Assembly (NCBI RefSeq): GCF_002007235.1
Contig: NZ_MUHW01000011.1
Location: forward strand, 57,149 to 121,148
Source: Oribacterium sp. C9
Lineage (GTDB): Bacteria > Bacillota > Clostridia > Lachnospirales > Lachnospiraceae
Reading direction: 5' to 3'
DNA: 64,000 bases
Shown here: positions 53,857 to 63,955 of the stretch, piece by piece
Position numbering within the stretch: position 1 is the stretch's first letter
Layout: each line of letters begins with the position of its first letter
Program-made: the position numbers and the translations under genes
The notes under the pieces: generated by a model
What the model was told of the DNA's origin: nothing
Seen by the model: the letters and a program-made list of their open reading frames with translations, nothing else
Database searches by the model: none

Positions 53857-54169
53857 TATTCCATCCTTTTATAGATTCAAAAAACGGTTTATGATTCTGG
53901 CTTTTTTGCGGAATCCCGTATTCACAGAGAAACCATGAGATCAGATCTGTGAAACGAGATCTGTGTAACAAACATAATAGCATATATATGTTGGTACATA
54001 CAGATTGATATATACACGATCGCGGAAGCTTTCATCATATTCGCTGGAAAGGTGATAACAGTCATATCGTAAATATATTTGTGTTGTCAGAATAGCTCTG
54101 TAATATAATATACATGGAAGTTATGACGAATTAATATATATGACCGCTCGAAACAGAGGAGAAAAAATT
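53857..54169. other. Intergenic region between uvrB and leuB starts
   Basis: No gene is seen in 313 bases. An inverted pair AGATCTGTGAAACG/AGATCTGTG direct-type repeat occurs near 53940-53964. A leuB promoter candidate lies at 54084-54111 (TTGTCA, 16 bases, TAATAT). No leader peptide rich in leucine or T-box was found. Confidence 0.5.
54084..54111 (+). promoter_or_regulatory. Candidate promoter of leuB
   Basis: TTGTCA (54084-54089), a 16-base spacer and TAATAT (54106-54111); a TATAAT at 54104-54109 overlaps it. Confidence 0.5.
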
Positions 54170-55264
54170 ATGAATTTTAAAATCACAACAATCCCCGGAG
54201 ACGGTATCGGTCCGGAGATCGTAGCAGAGGCTCAGAAGGTACTTGAGAGGGTGGCTGAGGTATACGGACACAGTTTCACATTTGAAAAGGTTCTGATGGG
54301 AGGCTGTTCTATCGATGCTTACGGTGAGCCTCTTACAGATGAAACTATAGAAAAGTGTAAGGCAGCTGATGCTGTTCTTATGGGTTCAATAGGCGGAAAG
54401 GTCGGACAGTCGAAGTGGTACGAGCTTCCTCCTGAGAAGAGACCTGAGGCCGGACTTCTGAAGCTTCGTAAGTCCCTCGGACTTTTCTGCAATCTGAGAC
54501 CTGCCCATCTTTATCCTGAGCTTAAGAAGGCATGTCCACTTCGTGAGTCCATCGCTGACAGGGGATTTGATGTAATGATGGTAAGAGAGCTTACAGGAGG
54601 ACTTTATTTCGGTGAGCGTAAAACAGAGGTAGTGGATGGTGAGGAAGTTGCCATCGATACATTGGAATACCACGACTATGAGATAAGACGTATAGCTAAA
54701 AAGGCTTTCGAGATCGCAATGAAGCGTAACAAGAAGCTTACTTCAGTGGATAAGGCCAATGTTCTCGATTCGTCCAGATTGTGGCGAAAGATCTTTGCAG
54801 AGATATCCGCTGAGTATCCTGAGGTGGAGCTTGAAAATGCTCTCGTGGATTCTACTGCCATGCAGCTTGTCAGAGATCCGGCGCAGTTCGACGTAGTTGC
54901 AACAGAGAATATGTTCGGAGATATCCTTTCAGATGAAATGGCTGAGATTGCAGGATCCCTCGGCATGCTACCTTCTGCATCTCTTCGTGAGGACAGCTTC
55001 GGCCTTTATGAGCCATCCGGCGGATCCGCACCTGACATCGCAGGTATGAACATAGCAAATCCCCTTGCCACTATCCTGAGTGCCGCTATGATGCTGAGAT
55101 ACTCCTTCAATCTCACAAAGGAGGCTGATTCCATCGAGGATGCTGTGGCAGAAGCATTGGCACAGGGATACAGAACAGGCGACATCATGGATGACAGTGT
55201 AGAAGGACTCAAAAAGCTTCATACCGATGAGATGGGAGATAAAATAGCGGAACTGATAAAGTGA
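54170..55264 (+). CDS. leuB: 3-isopropylmalate dehydrogenase
   Basis: A 364-residue beta-decarboxylating dehydrogenase of leucine synthesis, converting 3-isopropylmalate to 2-oxoisocaproate with NAD. Motifs: ITTIPGDGIGPEIVAEA, RKSLGLFCNLRPAHLYPEL, VRELTGGLYFGER, VDKANVLDSSRLWR and the metal/NAD region FGDILSDEMAEIAGSLGMLPSASL with EPSGGSAPDIAG. Start at 54170 with AGAGGAG upstream; an earlier ATG at 54140 adds ten residues without family support. leuA, leuC and leuD are not in the window. Confidence 0.97.
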   Translation: MNFKITTIPGDGIGPEIVAEAQKVLERVAEVYGHSFTFEKVLMGGCSIDAYGEPLTDETIEKCKAADAVLMGSIGGKVGQSKWYELPPEKRPEAGLLKLRKSLGLFCNLRPAHLYPELKKACPLRESIADRGFDVMMVRELTGGLYFGERKTEVVDGEEVAIDTLEYHDYEIRRIAKKAFEIAMKRNKKLTSVDKANVLDSSRLWRKIFAEISAEYPEVELENALVDSTAMQLVRDPAQFDVVATENMFGDILSDEMAEIAGSLGMLPSASLREDSFGLYEPSGGSAPDIAGMNIANPLATILSAAMMLRYSFNLTKEADSIEDAVAEALAQGYRTGDIMDDSVEGLKKLHTDEMGDKIAELIK

Positions 55265-55521
55265 TCAAAATGTATCCATCTAAATACATAAAAATATTTT
55301 ATATACTAGATAAAGCAAAATGGTGCTATAGTATGGTCATGTCCGGAAGGAAAGGTAATGAATGTTAAATATAACCTGATGTTATCGAAAATCCGGAAAA
55401 TTCTTAAATCATGAGTTTTTTTGAAACTCAATAATATGACGCAGGAGTCGAAATATCAATTGAAGGTATTCTTTCCGTTCAGGTTGATGTTTTGATTCAA
55501 AAAACAAAGGAGATTATGAAG

Positions 55522-56604
55522 ATGAGCAGAGTTTACAATTTCAGTGCAGGACCTGCAGTATTACCGGAAGAAGTTCTTAAAACTTGTGCAGCAGAGATGC
55601 TTGATTATCATGGATCGGGCATGTCGGTCATGGAGATGTCTCATCGATCTAAGGACTATGAGAATATTCTGGATACAGCAGAGGCTGATTTTCGTGAGCT
55701 CCTTTCTGTTCCTGATAATTACAAGGTGCTTTTCCTTCAGGGCGGCGGAAACACACAGTTCGCCATGGTTCCTATGAACCTGATGAAAAACAAGGTGGCT
55801 GATTACATCGTTACAGGTCAGTGGGCAAAGAAGGCTGCGAAGGAAGCAGAGATGTACGGTAAGGTAAATATCGTAGCAAGCTCTCAGGATAAGACATTTT
55901 CATACATTCCAGATCTCAGTAACCTCGATATAGATGATGATGCGGATTATGTATATATCTGCCAGAACAATACGATTTACGGCACTACCATAAAGGAGCT
56001 TCCTGACACAAAGGGAAAGACACTTGTTTCAGATGTTTCTTCCATGTTCCTGAGTGAACCTATGGATGTCACAAAGTACGGTGTCCTCTGGGGCGGAGTA
56101 CAGAAGAATGTGGGACCTGCCGGTGTGACTATTGTAGTTATCCGTGAAGACCTGATCACAGAAGATGTTCTTCCGGGCACACCTACCATGCTTCGTTACA
56201 AGACACATGCAGACAACAAATCACTTTACAACACACCTCCATGCTACAACATTTATGTATGCGGACTTGTGTTCAAGTGGTTAAAGGAAATGGGCGGTCT
56301 TTCCGTGATGAAGGAAAGAAACGAAGAGAAGGCAAAGGTTCTCTATGATTTCCTTGATGCTTCCAATATGTTCAAGGGTACAGTCGTTCCTAAGGACAGA
56401 TCACTTATGAATGTTCCTTTCATAACAGGAAACGAAGAACTGGACAAGAAGTTTATAGCCGAGGCTTCCGCAGCAGGCTTCAAGAATCTGAAGGGTCATC
56501 GTACAGTTGGCGGTATGAGAGCTTCCATCTACAATGCCATGCCTAAGGAAGGCGTTGTAAAGCTTGTGGAGTTCATGGATAACTTTGAGAAGAACAACAA
56601 GTGA
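55522..56604 (+). CDS. serC: Phosphoserine aminotransferase
   Basis: A 360-residue class V PLP aminotransferase. It turns 3-phosphohydroxypyruvate into phosphoserine. Motifs: VYNFSAGPAVLPEEVL at the start, MEMSHRSKDYENIL, FLQGGGNTQFAMVPMNL and VLWGGVQKNVGPAGVT with the PLP-binding Lys in QKN. I use the ATG at 55522 (GGAG 9 bases upstream); ATGs at 55516 and 55492 are possible. The serA gene starts 11 bases after its stop, so they form an operon. Confidence 0.97.
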   Translation: MSRVYNFSAGPAVLPEEVLKTCAAEMLDYHGSGMSVMEMSHRSKDYENILDTAEADFRELLSVPDNYKVLFLQGGGNTQFAMVPMNLMKNKVADYIVTGQWAKKAAKEAEMYGKVNIVASSQDKTFSYIPDLSNLDIDDDADYVYICQNNTIYGTTIKELPDTKGKTLVSDVSSMFLSEPMDVTKYGVLWGGVQKNVGPAGVTIVVIREDLITEDVLPGTPTMLRYKTHADNKSLYNTPPCYNIYVCGLVFKWLKEMGGLSVMKERNEEKAKVLYDFLDASNMFKGTVVPKDRSLMNVPFITGNEELDKKFIAEASAAGFKNLKGHRTVGGMRASIYNAMPKEGVVKLVEFMDNFEKNNK

Positions 56605-56614
56605 GGAGAGCGTG

Positions 56615-57784
56615 ATGAAGGATCGTGAGATATTTTGTCTTAACAATATAAGCCGTGTAGGTACAACAAAATTCCGCAAGGGCTATACACTTGTGGATCA
56701 GATAGACAATGCAGCAGCTGTTCTGGTTCGTTCGGCAGATATGAAGTCTATGGATTTCCCTCCGACTCTCCGTGCCATCGGACGTGCAGGAGCGGGAGTA
56801 AACAACATTCCTCTTGAAAAGTGCGCAGAGCAGGGAATCGTTGTATTTAACACTCCGGGTGCCAATGCTAACGCCGTTAAGGAGCTGGTGGTGGCAGGTC
56901 TTATGCTGGCAAGCCGTGATGTCATCGGAGGTGCCGACTGGATAAAGGCCAATGCTGAAGATCCTGATATAGCAAAGAATGCCGAAAAGGCAAAGAAGAA
57001 CTTCGCAGGAACCGAGATCAAGGGTAAAAAGCTCGGAGTTATCGGTCTCGGTGCCATAGGTGTGCTTGTTGCCAATGCAGCAGTTGATCTCGGTATGGAT
57101 GTATATGGATATGATCCTTATCTTTCTGTAGTATCTGCATGGAATCTGAGCCAGAAGGTCCATCATGCGGCAGTTGTTGATGAAATCTATGAGAAGTGTG
57201 ATTACATCACCATCCATGTTCCTGCACTTGATTCAACAAAGGGAATGATCAATGCGGATTCCATCAGCCGAATGAAGGACGGAGTTCATATTCTGAATTT
57301 TGCCCGTGACACTCTGGTTAATGATGATGATATGACCAAGGCTCTAAATAAGGGTAAGGTCAAGACATATGTTACGGATTTTCCGAATGCAAAGTCAGCC
57401 AATATGCATGGTGCAGTAGTTCTTCCTCATCTTGGAGCTTCAACAGAGGAGGCTGAGGATAACTGTGCTGTTATGGCTGTGGAAGAGGTTCAGGATTATC
57501 TCGATAACGGTAATATCCTTCATTCGGTAAACTTCCCTGATACGGATATGGGAGTCTGCCAGAGCGGAGGACGAATCGCTATCCTCCACAAAAATATTCC
57601 TAACATGCTCGGTCAGATAACAAAGGCACTTGGTGATGCCGATATAAACATTGATGGGCTTCAGAACAAATCAAAGGGCAATTATGCTTATACACTTATG
57701 GACATAGATCAGCATCTCACTGATGACGGTCTTGAGAATCTCGGTAAAATTGAGGGAATACTGAGAGTACGTAAGGTCAAGTGA
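56615..57784 (+). CDS. serA: D-3-phosphoglycerate dehydrogenase with ACT domain
   Basis: A 389-residue short-form SerA. NAD-binding Rossmann motif: LGVIGLGAIGVLVANAAVDLGMDVYGYDPY; catalytic residues in AIGRAGAGVNNIPLEKC, LNFARDTLVND and HLGASTEEAEDN. The C-terminal ACT-like region (about 320-389; ILHKNIPNMLGQITKALGDADINIDGL) suggests serine feedback. An intermediate domain of the long form is absent. GAGGAG precedes the ATG. It lies with serC; the phosphoserine phosphatase gene is not in the window. Confidence 0.95.
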   Translation: MKDREIFCLNNISRVGTTKFRKGYTLVDQIDNAAAVLVRSADMKSMDFPPTLRAIGRAGAGVNNIPLEKCAEQGIVVFNTPGANANAVKELVVAGLMLASRDVIGGADWIKANAEDPDIAKNAEKAKKNFAGTEIKGKKLGVIGLGAIGVLVANAAVDLGMDVYGYDPYLSVVSAWNLSQKVHHAAVVDEIYEKCDYITIHVPALDSTKGMINADSISRMKDGVHILNFARDTLVNDDDMTKALNKGKVKTYVTDFPNAKSANMHGAVVLPHLGASTEEAEDNCAVMAVEEVQDYLDNGNILHSVNFPDTDMGVCQSGGRIAILHKNIPNMLGQITKALGDADINIDGLQNKSKGNYAYTLMDIDQHLTDDGLENLGKIEGILRVRKVK

Positions 57785-57846
57785 TTAGATCAGGATACCT
57801 GATAGTAAGAGTAGAATAGAAGAGATATAGGATAGTATGTTATAGG

Positions 57847-57890
57847 AAAGGGACTACATCGGTAAGTATCGATGCAGTCTCTTTTATTTA
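57847..57890 (+). terminator. Intrinsic terminator after serA
   Basis: AAAGGGACTACATCG pairs with CGATGCAGTCTCTTT with a few wobbles and one mismatch, followed by TATTT. Confidence 0.82.
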
Positions 57891-58072
57891 TTAAAATTAT
57901 TTAAAAAAGTGATATAAGCAGATTATTTATTTATAATTGATATGAGTGATTTTTTATATATCATTGATGTTTCATGTAGCCAAAAATATAATTTTATCAG
58001 CATTTTTACGCGGATGATCTATAGGATGCAGGACAGCGCATTATGGATCATCAGTAATAGGGAGGATCAAAG

Positions 58073-60064
58073 ATGATAACATTTGACGCATTACTTTATC
58101 TTGTCCCGGTTCTTGGCTTCTGTGCATTGATATTTGCCGGTTTTCAGTCAGGACGTGTTGCCGGGGCGGAAGAAGGCAATGACAGGATGAAGGAGATCGC
58201 AGGGGCGATCTCTGAAGGGGCACATGCATTTTTACTTGCGGAGTACAGGATACTTATCGTATTTGTAGCGGTTCTGTTCGTACTCATAGGTGTAGGCATC
58301 GGCTCATGGACCACTGCAATTTGTTTTCTTGCAGGGGCCCTTTTTTCTACTCTTGCAGGTTATTTCGGAATGACCATAGCAACAAAGGCCAATGTCCGCA
58401 CGGCCAATGCAGCCATGACCAGGGGCATGAACCAGGCTCTTCAGTTGGCATTTGCCGGAGGATCTGTAATGGGTATGTGTGTTGCGGGATTCGGGGTTCT
58501 GGGAGTCTCGACCATTTACATTTTTACTAAGGATGTGGGAGTACTTTCGGGTTTTTCTCTCGGGGCAAGCTCCATAGCACTTTTTGCCCGTGTAGGCGGT
58601 GGAATCTACACTAAGGCAGCAGATGTAGGTGCGGATCTCGTCGGTAAGGTTGAAGCCGGCATTCCTGAGGATGATCCCAGAAATCCTGCAGTGATCGCGG
58701 ATAATGTAGGTGATAATGTAGGTGATGTGGCAGGTATGGGAGCCGATCTTTTCGAATCCTATGTTGGAGCACTTGTATCCGCCCTTACTTTGGGAATAGC
58801 AGCCTTTGCGGGCGGACAGGGAGTATTATATCCTCTTATCATTTCAGGCTGTGGTCTATGTGCAGCCATAGCAGGTTCTCTGTTCATGGGAGGAGATGAA
58901 TCCAATCCTCATAAAGCCTTGAACAAGGCGAGTTATGTTGCAAGCGCAGTTGTCCTTGTAGTGGCAGTGGTATCAAGCTTACTTGTTTTTAGAGATATTA
59001 TGGCGGCGGTGCCTGTGATCTCTGGTCTTGTTGTTGGTGTGCTCATAGGTATGGTTACGGAATATTATACTTCCGGTGATTACAAGCCTGTTAAGGAAAT
59101 TGCAAAGGAGTCTGAGACCGGAGCAGGAACAAATATTATTTCGGGTCTAGGGGTAGGAATGAGATCAACAGCTGTTCCCATTCTTCTTATCTGTATAGGA
59201 ATATTCATATCATACAGGACCATGGGGCTCTATGGTATCGCACTGGCAGCAGTAGGTATGCTCAGTACTACAGGTGTGACTGTGGCAGTTGATGCGTATG
59301 GTCCTATCGCTGATAATGCCGGCGGAATAGCAGAGATGTCAGGTCTTGACGAGTCAGTCAGAAATATCACGGATAAACTTGATGCGGTAGGTAATACAAC
59401 AGCAGCCATGGGTAAAGGCTTCGCCATCGGATCTGCCGCGCTTACAGCATTGGCACTATTCGTATCCTATGCGGATTCAGTCGAGCTGGACAGTATCAAC
59501 ATTCTGGAGACCAGAGTAACCATAGGACTTCTGATAGGAGGCATGCTTCCGTTTATTTTCAGTGCCTTTACCATGAATTCCGTTTCAAGGGCTGCCTATT
59601 CCATGATCGAGGAAGTCAGAAGACAGTTTCATGAGGATCCGGGAATAATGGAGGGAACTTCACGCCCTGACTATAAGTCATGTGTAGGGATATCTACAAC
59701 GGCTGCATTGAGAGAGATGATCATACCCGGTGTTCTGGCAGTCGCAGCGCCACTCATTACCGGAATATTACTTGGAGTTGACGCCCTCGGAGGGCTTCTG
59801 GCAGGTGCTCTGGTATCAGGAGTTATGCTTGCCATATTCATGTCAAATTCCGGAGGAGCATGGGATAATGCAAAAAAGTTCATAGAAGACGGAAATAACG
59901 GCGGAAAGGGCTCGGAAGCTCATAAGGCGGCAGTCGTTGGTGACACAGTGGGAGATCCTTTCAAGGATACTTCAGGACCTTCCATCAATATCCTTATAAA
60001 GCTGATGACAGTAATATCCCTTGTGTTTGCTCCGCTGTTCATATCCATAGGAGGAATACTGTGA
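58073..60064 (+). CDS. hppA: Membrane-bound ion-pumping pyrophosphatase, K+-dependent type
   Basis: A 663-residue protein with about 16 helices. It couples PPi hydrolysis to export of H+ or Na+. The PPi-binding signature [51 protein letters not shown] region and the C-terminal [22 protein letters not shown] are intact. In [10 protein letters not shown] the second residue after TT is Ala, which marks the K+-dependent subgroup (K+-independent enzymes have Lys there). Subtypes that pump Na+, H+ or both cannot be told apart by eye. GGGAGGAT precedes the ATG and a terminator follows. It recovers energy from PPi, in line with PPi-PFK at 1797. Confidence 0.97.
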   Translation: MITFDALLYLVPVLGFCALIFAGFQSGRVAGAEEGNDRMKEIAGAISEGAHAFLLAEYRILIVFVAVLFVLIGVGIGSWTTAICFLAGALFSTLAGYFGMTIATKANVRTANAAMTRGMNQALQLAFAGGSVMGMCVAGFGVLGVSTIYIFTKDVGVLSGFSLGASSIALFARVGGGIYTKAADVGADLVGKVEAGIPEDDPRNPAVIADNVGDNVGDVAGMGADLFESYVGALVSALTLGIAAFAGGQGVLYPLIISGCGLCAAIAGSLFMGGDESNPHKALNKASYVASAVVLVVAVVSSLLVFRDIMAAVPVISGLVVGVLIGMVTEYYTSGDYKPVKEIAKESETGAGTNIISGLGVGMRSTAVPILLICIGIFISYRTMGLYGIALAAVGMLSTTGVTVAVDAYGPIADNAGGIAEMSGLDESVRNITDKLDAVGNTTAAMGKGFAIGSAALTALALFVSYADSVELDSINILETRVTIGLLIGGMLPFIFSAFTMNSVSRAAYSMIEEVRRQFHEDPGIMEGTSRPDYKSCVGISTTAALREMIIPGVLAVAAPLITGILLGVDALGGLLAGALVSGVMLAIFMSNSGGAWDNAKKFIEDGNNGGKGSEAHKAAVVGDTVGDPFKDTSGPSINILIKLMTVISLVFAPLFISIGGIL

Positions 60065-60157
60065 TCTGAGTGACAGGCGATATGGCATTTTCCTGCGGGA
60101 ACTGCCACGGGCCATGACACTTATATCATTTGATAAGTTCATATTTACGATATACAA

Positions 60158-60195
60158 TAATCAGTCGGAGGGTCTTCCTCCGGCTGATTTTTTTG
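60158..60195 (+). terminator. Intrinsic terminator after the pyrophosphatase gene
   Basis: AATCAGTCGGAGG pairs with CCTCCGGCTGATT (one T-G), followed by TTTTTT. Confidence 0.93.
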
Positions 60196-60277
60196 GCTCG
60201 TCCTGTTGAATTTTTGTTTTATTTTCAGGCGGACCCTGTAACAAATAACAGATAATTAAGAAAGGAACAGATAGATC

Positions 60278-61567
60278 ATGGCAGTAGTAAAACCCTTTAA
60301 GGCGATACGTCCGAACAGAGAAGCAGTCAGTGAGGTGGCAGCACTTCCCTATGATGTTTATTCAAGACAGGAGGCAAGAGAAGCGGTTAAGGGTCACCCC
60401 CTTTCTTTTTTAAATATTGACAGACCTGAGACACAGTTCCCTGAAGATTTCGATATGTACAGTGATGAAGCCTACAATAAGGCTTCGGAAATGTTAAGAT
60501 CAGAGATAGAGGACGGTACATATGTAAGGGATGAAGTACCCTGTTATTATATCTATGAGCTCACTATGGACGGACGTACCCAGACAGGTATAGCAGCACT
60601 CAGCTCCATAGACGATTATCTTGACAATGTCTGCAAAAAGCACGAAAACACAGTAGAGGAAAAGGAACTTGACCGTATAAAACACGTGGACAGCTGCTCC
60701 TGTCAGACCGGTCCCATATTTCTTGCATATCGTGAAAGAAAAGAAATAACAGATATAGTAAATAAAGAGAAAAAGAAGGAAGCTCTGTATGATTTTGTCT
60801 CAGATGACAGCATTCGCCACAGGGTATGGAAGATAGCTGATGAGAAGACGGTGTCAATGCTTATGGAGGAATTCTCTCACGTTCCGTCAACCTATATCGC
60901 AGATGGACATCATCGTGCGGCAAGTGCCGTCAAGGTGGGACTTAAACGTCGCGAGGAGCATCCTGATTATACAGGAAATGAGGAATTCAATTTCTTCCTT
61001 TCGGTTTTGTTCCCGGATAATGAGCTGAAGATCATGGACTATAACCGCGTTGTAAAGGATATCAGAGGTCTTACACCTGAGGACCTTATGCTCAGCATAG
61101 AAGAGAACTTCGTGGTATTCAACGTGAAGGAGGCATTTGTACCTAAGGTAAAGGGTGAGATGTTGATGTATATTTCAGGTGAATGGTTCCTCATCAGGGC
61201 CAAGGAGCAGGTTGTTGAGGAAAGAAAGAACGATCCTGTCCGATCTCTGGATGTCTCCATACTTCAGGATCTCGTTCTGTCACCGCTTCTTGGAATCAAA
61301 GATCCGAGAACTGACAAGCGTATCGAGTTCGTGGGGGGAATAAGAGGAATCAAGGAGCTTGAGAAGAGGGTAAGTCAGTATACATACGGACATCTGATGG
61401 ACGGAAGCATAGAGGAAACAGGACCTGCTGTTGCTTTCCTTATGCATCCCACAGGAATCGACGAACTCATAAACGTTGCGGATCATCAGCTTCTCATGCC
61501 GCCTAAGTCAACCTGGTTCGAGCCTAAGCTCCGTTCAGGTATCTTCATACATGAATTTGAAAGATAA
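60278..61567 (+). CDS. DUF1015 family protein (ParB/SerK-like)
   Basis: A 429-residue cytoplasmic protein of the DUF1015 family. The start VVKPFKAIRPNREAVSEVAALPYDVYS and the motif YIADGHHRAASAVKVG are typical. The DGHHR part resembles the nucleotide-binding motif of ParB-like proteins, and the archaeal serine kinase SerK has that fold. In many anaerobes DUF1015 genes lie next to serA and serC. Here the pyrophosphatase gene separates them. A role in serine or phosphoserine metabolism is inference; no enzyme activity is shown by sequence. AAAGGAAC precedes the ATG. Confidence 0.92.
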   Translation: MAVVKPFKAIRPNREAVSEVAALPYDVYSRQEAREAVKGHPLSFLNIDRPETQFPEDFDMYSDEAYNKASEMLRSEIEDGTYVRDEVPCYYIYELTMDGRTQTGIAALSSIDDYLDNVCKKHENTVEEKELDRIKHVDSCSCQTGPIFLAYRERKEITDIVNKEKKKEALYDFVSDDSIRHRVWKIADEKTVSMLMEEFSHVPSTYIADGHHRAASAVKVGLKRREEHPDYTGNEEFNFFLSVLFPDNELKIMDYNRVVKDIRGLTPEDLMLSIEENFVVFNVKEAFVPKVKGEMLMYISGEWFLIRAKEQVVEERKNDPVRSLDVSILQDLVLSPLLGIKDPRTDKRIEFVGGIRGIKELEKRVSQYTYGHLMDGSIEETGPAVAFLMHPTGIDELINVADHQLLMPPKSTWFEPKLRSGIFIHEFER

Positions 61568-61649
61568 AAAACTAAAGTAGTGCAGAGAATACCGTAAAAA
61601 ATATCCTCGGATAATTTCTGAAAAAAATAAGAAGAAAAATACTTTTTTT

Positions 61650-61705
61650 GTGAAGTTATGCTTCACATCCATTTCCTTGATTTTACTTCATAGCTTCTTT
61701 ATAAT
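61650..61705 (+). promoter_or_regulatory. ftsH promoter with upstream inverted repeat
   Basis: TTGATT (61677-61682), a 17-base spacer and a perfect TATAAT (61700-61705) lie about 57 bases before the ftsH start. Just upstream, TGTGAAG and CTTCACA (61650-61668) form a 7-bp inverted repeat with a 5-base centre, a possible operator. It does not match CIRCE or the CtsR heptads. Confidence 0.65.
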
Positions 61706-61761
61706 TAAAATAACTGTTAAAAGCAGTAAGTATAACTTCATATCAGGGGATGGAGAATTAA

Positions 61762-63897
61762 ATGGATAATAATAACAGCAAGGGTAATGACGGAAAGAGA
61801 TTCAATCATTCTAGCCAGACATTTATCATTTTGATCATCGCGGCAGTTATTACTTTCTTTGTTTACACTCTGATCAGAGGATTTTTCGTATCCGGTGTAA
61901 CACAGGAGGTAAGCTATACAGAATTCATTGCCATGATCGACGGAAATCAGATTTCCAGAGTTGAGTGGAGAGATTCTGACATTACGATCTTTCCTAAGTC
62001 TACTGTGGATAAATCCAGTATCGGTGATGTTCAGAACATGGATCAGTACAGTCAGTACATCAATCAGATGAACATCCGGTATTTTGTTGTGCCGATCAAT
62101 GCTGATGCCGAGAATCTGGTGGATCGCATGCTTCGTCACAATATCGAGATCTATAAGTCGAAGCCTGATAATTCAGGATACATCATGGAGGCGATGATAA
62201 GCATAGTTATTCCTTTTGTGCTTATCTTTATCATCATGAACATGACCATGCGCCGTATGGGTAACGGTGGCGGCGGTATCATGGGAGTGGGTAAGTCCAC
62301 AGCCAAGATGTACATGCAGAAGGAAACGGGAGTTACCTTCAAGGATGTTGCAGGTGAGGATGAGGCAAAGGAGTCACTGGTAGAGATAGTAGACTTCCTG
62401 CACAATCCTACCAAGTATACAGCCATCGGTGCCAAGCTTCCGAAGGGTGCGCTTCTCGTGGGTCCTCCTGGAACAGGAAAGACTCTTCTTGCAAAGGCGG
62501 TTGCAGGAGAAGCTCAGGTTCCATTCTACAGTCTTTCGGGTTCTGATTTTGTAGAGATGTTCGTTGGTGTAGGTGCCAGCCGAGTAAGAGATCTTTTCAA
62601 GAATGCAACTCAGTCAGCACCCTGCATCATATTCATTGATGAGATCGATGCCATAGGAAAGACCAGAGATACACGTTACGGCGGCAACGATGAGAGAGAG
62701 CAAACCCTTAATCAGCTCCTTTCAGAGATGGACGGTTTTGATGCTTCCAAGGGAATCATGGTCATGGGTGCAACCAACAGACCTGAGATCCTTGATCCGG
62801 CTTTGCTCCGCCCGGGACGTTTTGACAGACGTATCGTTGTTGAGAAACCTGATCTCAAGGGACGTGTCAACATCCTGAAGGTTCATGCCAAGGACGTACA
62901 GCTGGATGAGACTGTCGATTTCAACGAGATCGCTCTTGCTACATCAGGTGCTGTAGGTGCAGACCTTGCGAACATGATGAACGAAGCAGCTATTACAGCT
63001 GTTAAGCATGGACGCACCAAGGTTTCACAGGCAGATCTTTTTGAAGCCGTTGAAGTGGTTCTGGTAGGTAAGGAAAAGAAGGACCGTATCCTTTCACAGG
63101 AAGAGAGACGTATAGTTTCCTATCACGAGGTTGGACATGCACTGGTTTCAGCTATCCAGAAGGATGCAGAACCTGTTCAGAAGATAACCATAGTTCCGAG
63201 AACCATGGGGGCACTCGGATATGTTATGCAGGTTCCTGAGGAAGAGAAGTATCTCAATACAAAGGCTGAGCTTCATGCGATGCTGGTAGGTTATCTGGGT
63301 GGCAGAGCTGCTGAGGAGATAGTATTTGATACTGTGACTACAGGAGCCTCCAACGATATCGAAAAGGCAACCAAGCTTGCAAGGGCCATGGTTACACAGT
63401 ACGGTATGACTGAAAAGTTCGGACTTATGGGTCTGGCAACACAGGAATCTCTGTATCTCAATACCGGACGTTCTGTTATGAACTGCGGTGATGATACTGC
63501 TACTCAGGTTGATATCGAGGTCATGCGTATCCTCAAGGAGTGTTATGAAGAGGCGAAGGATATCCTGAGTAAGAACAGATTTGCGCTTGATCGTATAGCG
63601 GAGTATCTTATTGAGAGAGAAACCATCACAGGAAAAGAGTTCCTTCATATCCTTCATGACGTTCAGAAGGAGGAGGACATGAAGCTTCATCCTGAAAAGT
63701 ATGTAAATGAAGCTTCAGAGTCAGGAAGCGAAACAGCTGCTTCCGATGCTGTATCCGTGAATGAAACCTCTGATTATTCAGGAGCAAAGAGCTCATCACA
63801 GGATGGAGAAAAGACTCCTTTTGAAGAAGTGAGAGCAATGTATGCCGCTCAGGATGTTACTGAACAGGCAGAAATGGATGAAAAATCCGGGAATTAA
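61762..63897 (+). CDS. ftsH: ATP-dependent zinc metalloprotease FtsH
   Basis: A 711-residue membrane AAA protease. Two helices (about 16-36 and 148-168) flank a short external domain. The AAA module has Walker A GPPGTGKT (234-241), Walker B IIFIDEIDAIG, and the second region of homology ATNRPEILDPALLRPGRFDR. The zinc motif HEVGH is at 455-459, with the third ligand Asp in ASNDIEKATKLA. A serine-rich acidic tail (about 635-711) extends beyond the catalytic part. It degrades unstable and misassembled membrane proteins. GGAG lies 6 bases before the ATG. Confidence 0.97.
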   Translation: MDNNNSKGNDGKRFNHSSQTFIILIIAAVITFFVYTLIRGFFVSGVTQEVSYTEFIAMIDGNQISRVEWRDSDITIFPKSTVDKSSIGDVQNMDQYSQYINQMNIRYFVVPINADAENLVDRMLRHNIEIYKSKPDNSGYIMEAMISIVIPFVLIFIIMNMTMRRMGNGGGGIMGVGKSTAKMYMQKETGVTFKDVAGEDEAKESLVEIVDFLHNPTKYTAIGAKLPKGALLVGPPGTGKTLLAKAVAGEAQVPFYSLSGSDFVEMFVGVGASRVRDLFKNATQSAPCIIFIDEIDAIGKTRDTRYGGNDEREQTLNQLLSEMDGFDASKGIMVMGATNRPEILDPALLRPGRFDRRIVVEKPDLKGRVNILKVHAKDVQLDETVDFNEIALATSGAVGADLANMMNEAAITAVKHGRTKVSQADLFEAVEVVLVGKEKKDRILSQEERRIVSYHEVGHALVSAIQKDAEPVQKITIVPRTMGALGYVMQVPEEEKYLNTKAELHAMLVGYLGGRAAEEIVFDTVTTGASNDIEKATKLARAMVTQYGMTEKFGLMGLATQESLYLNTGRSVMNCGDDTATQVDIEVMRILKECYEEAKDILSKNRFALDRIAEYLIERETITGKEFLHILHDVQKEEDMKLHPEKYVNEASESGSETAASDAVSVNETSDYSGAKSSSQDGEKTPFEEVRAMYAAQDVTEQAEMDEKSGN

Positions 63898-63916
63898 ATA
63901 GATTCAGATAAGATAT

Positions 63917-63950
63917 GAAAGTGTCAGGATTCAGTATCCTGGCACTTTTT
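63917..63950 (+). terminator. Intrinsic terminator after ftsH
   Basis: AAAGTGTCAGGAT pairs with ATCCTGGCACTTT (one T-G), followed by TT. Confidence 0.9.
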
Positions 63951-63955
63951 GTTGT

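Noticed and set aside
56573..57217. 214-codon open frame antisense to serA
   Set aside because: It overlaps a well-supported serA and has no ribosome site or recognisable domain.
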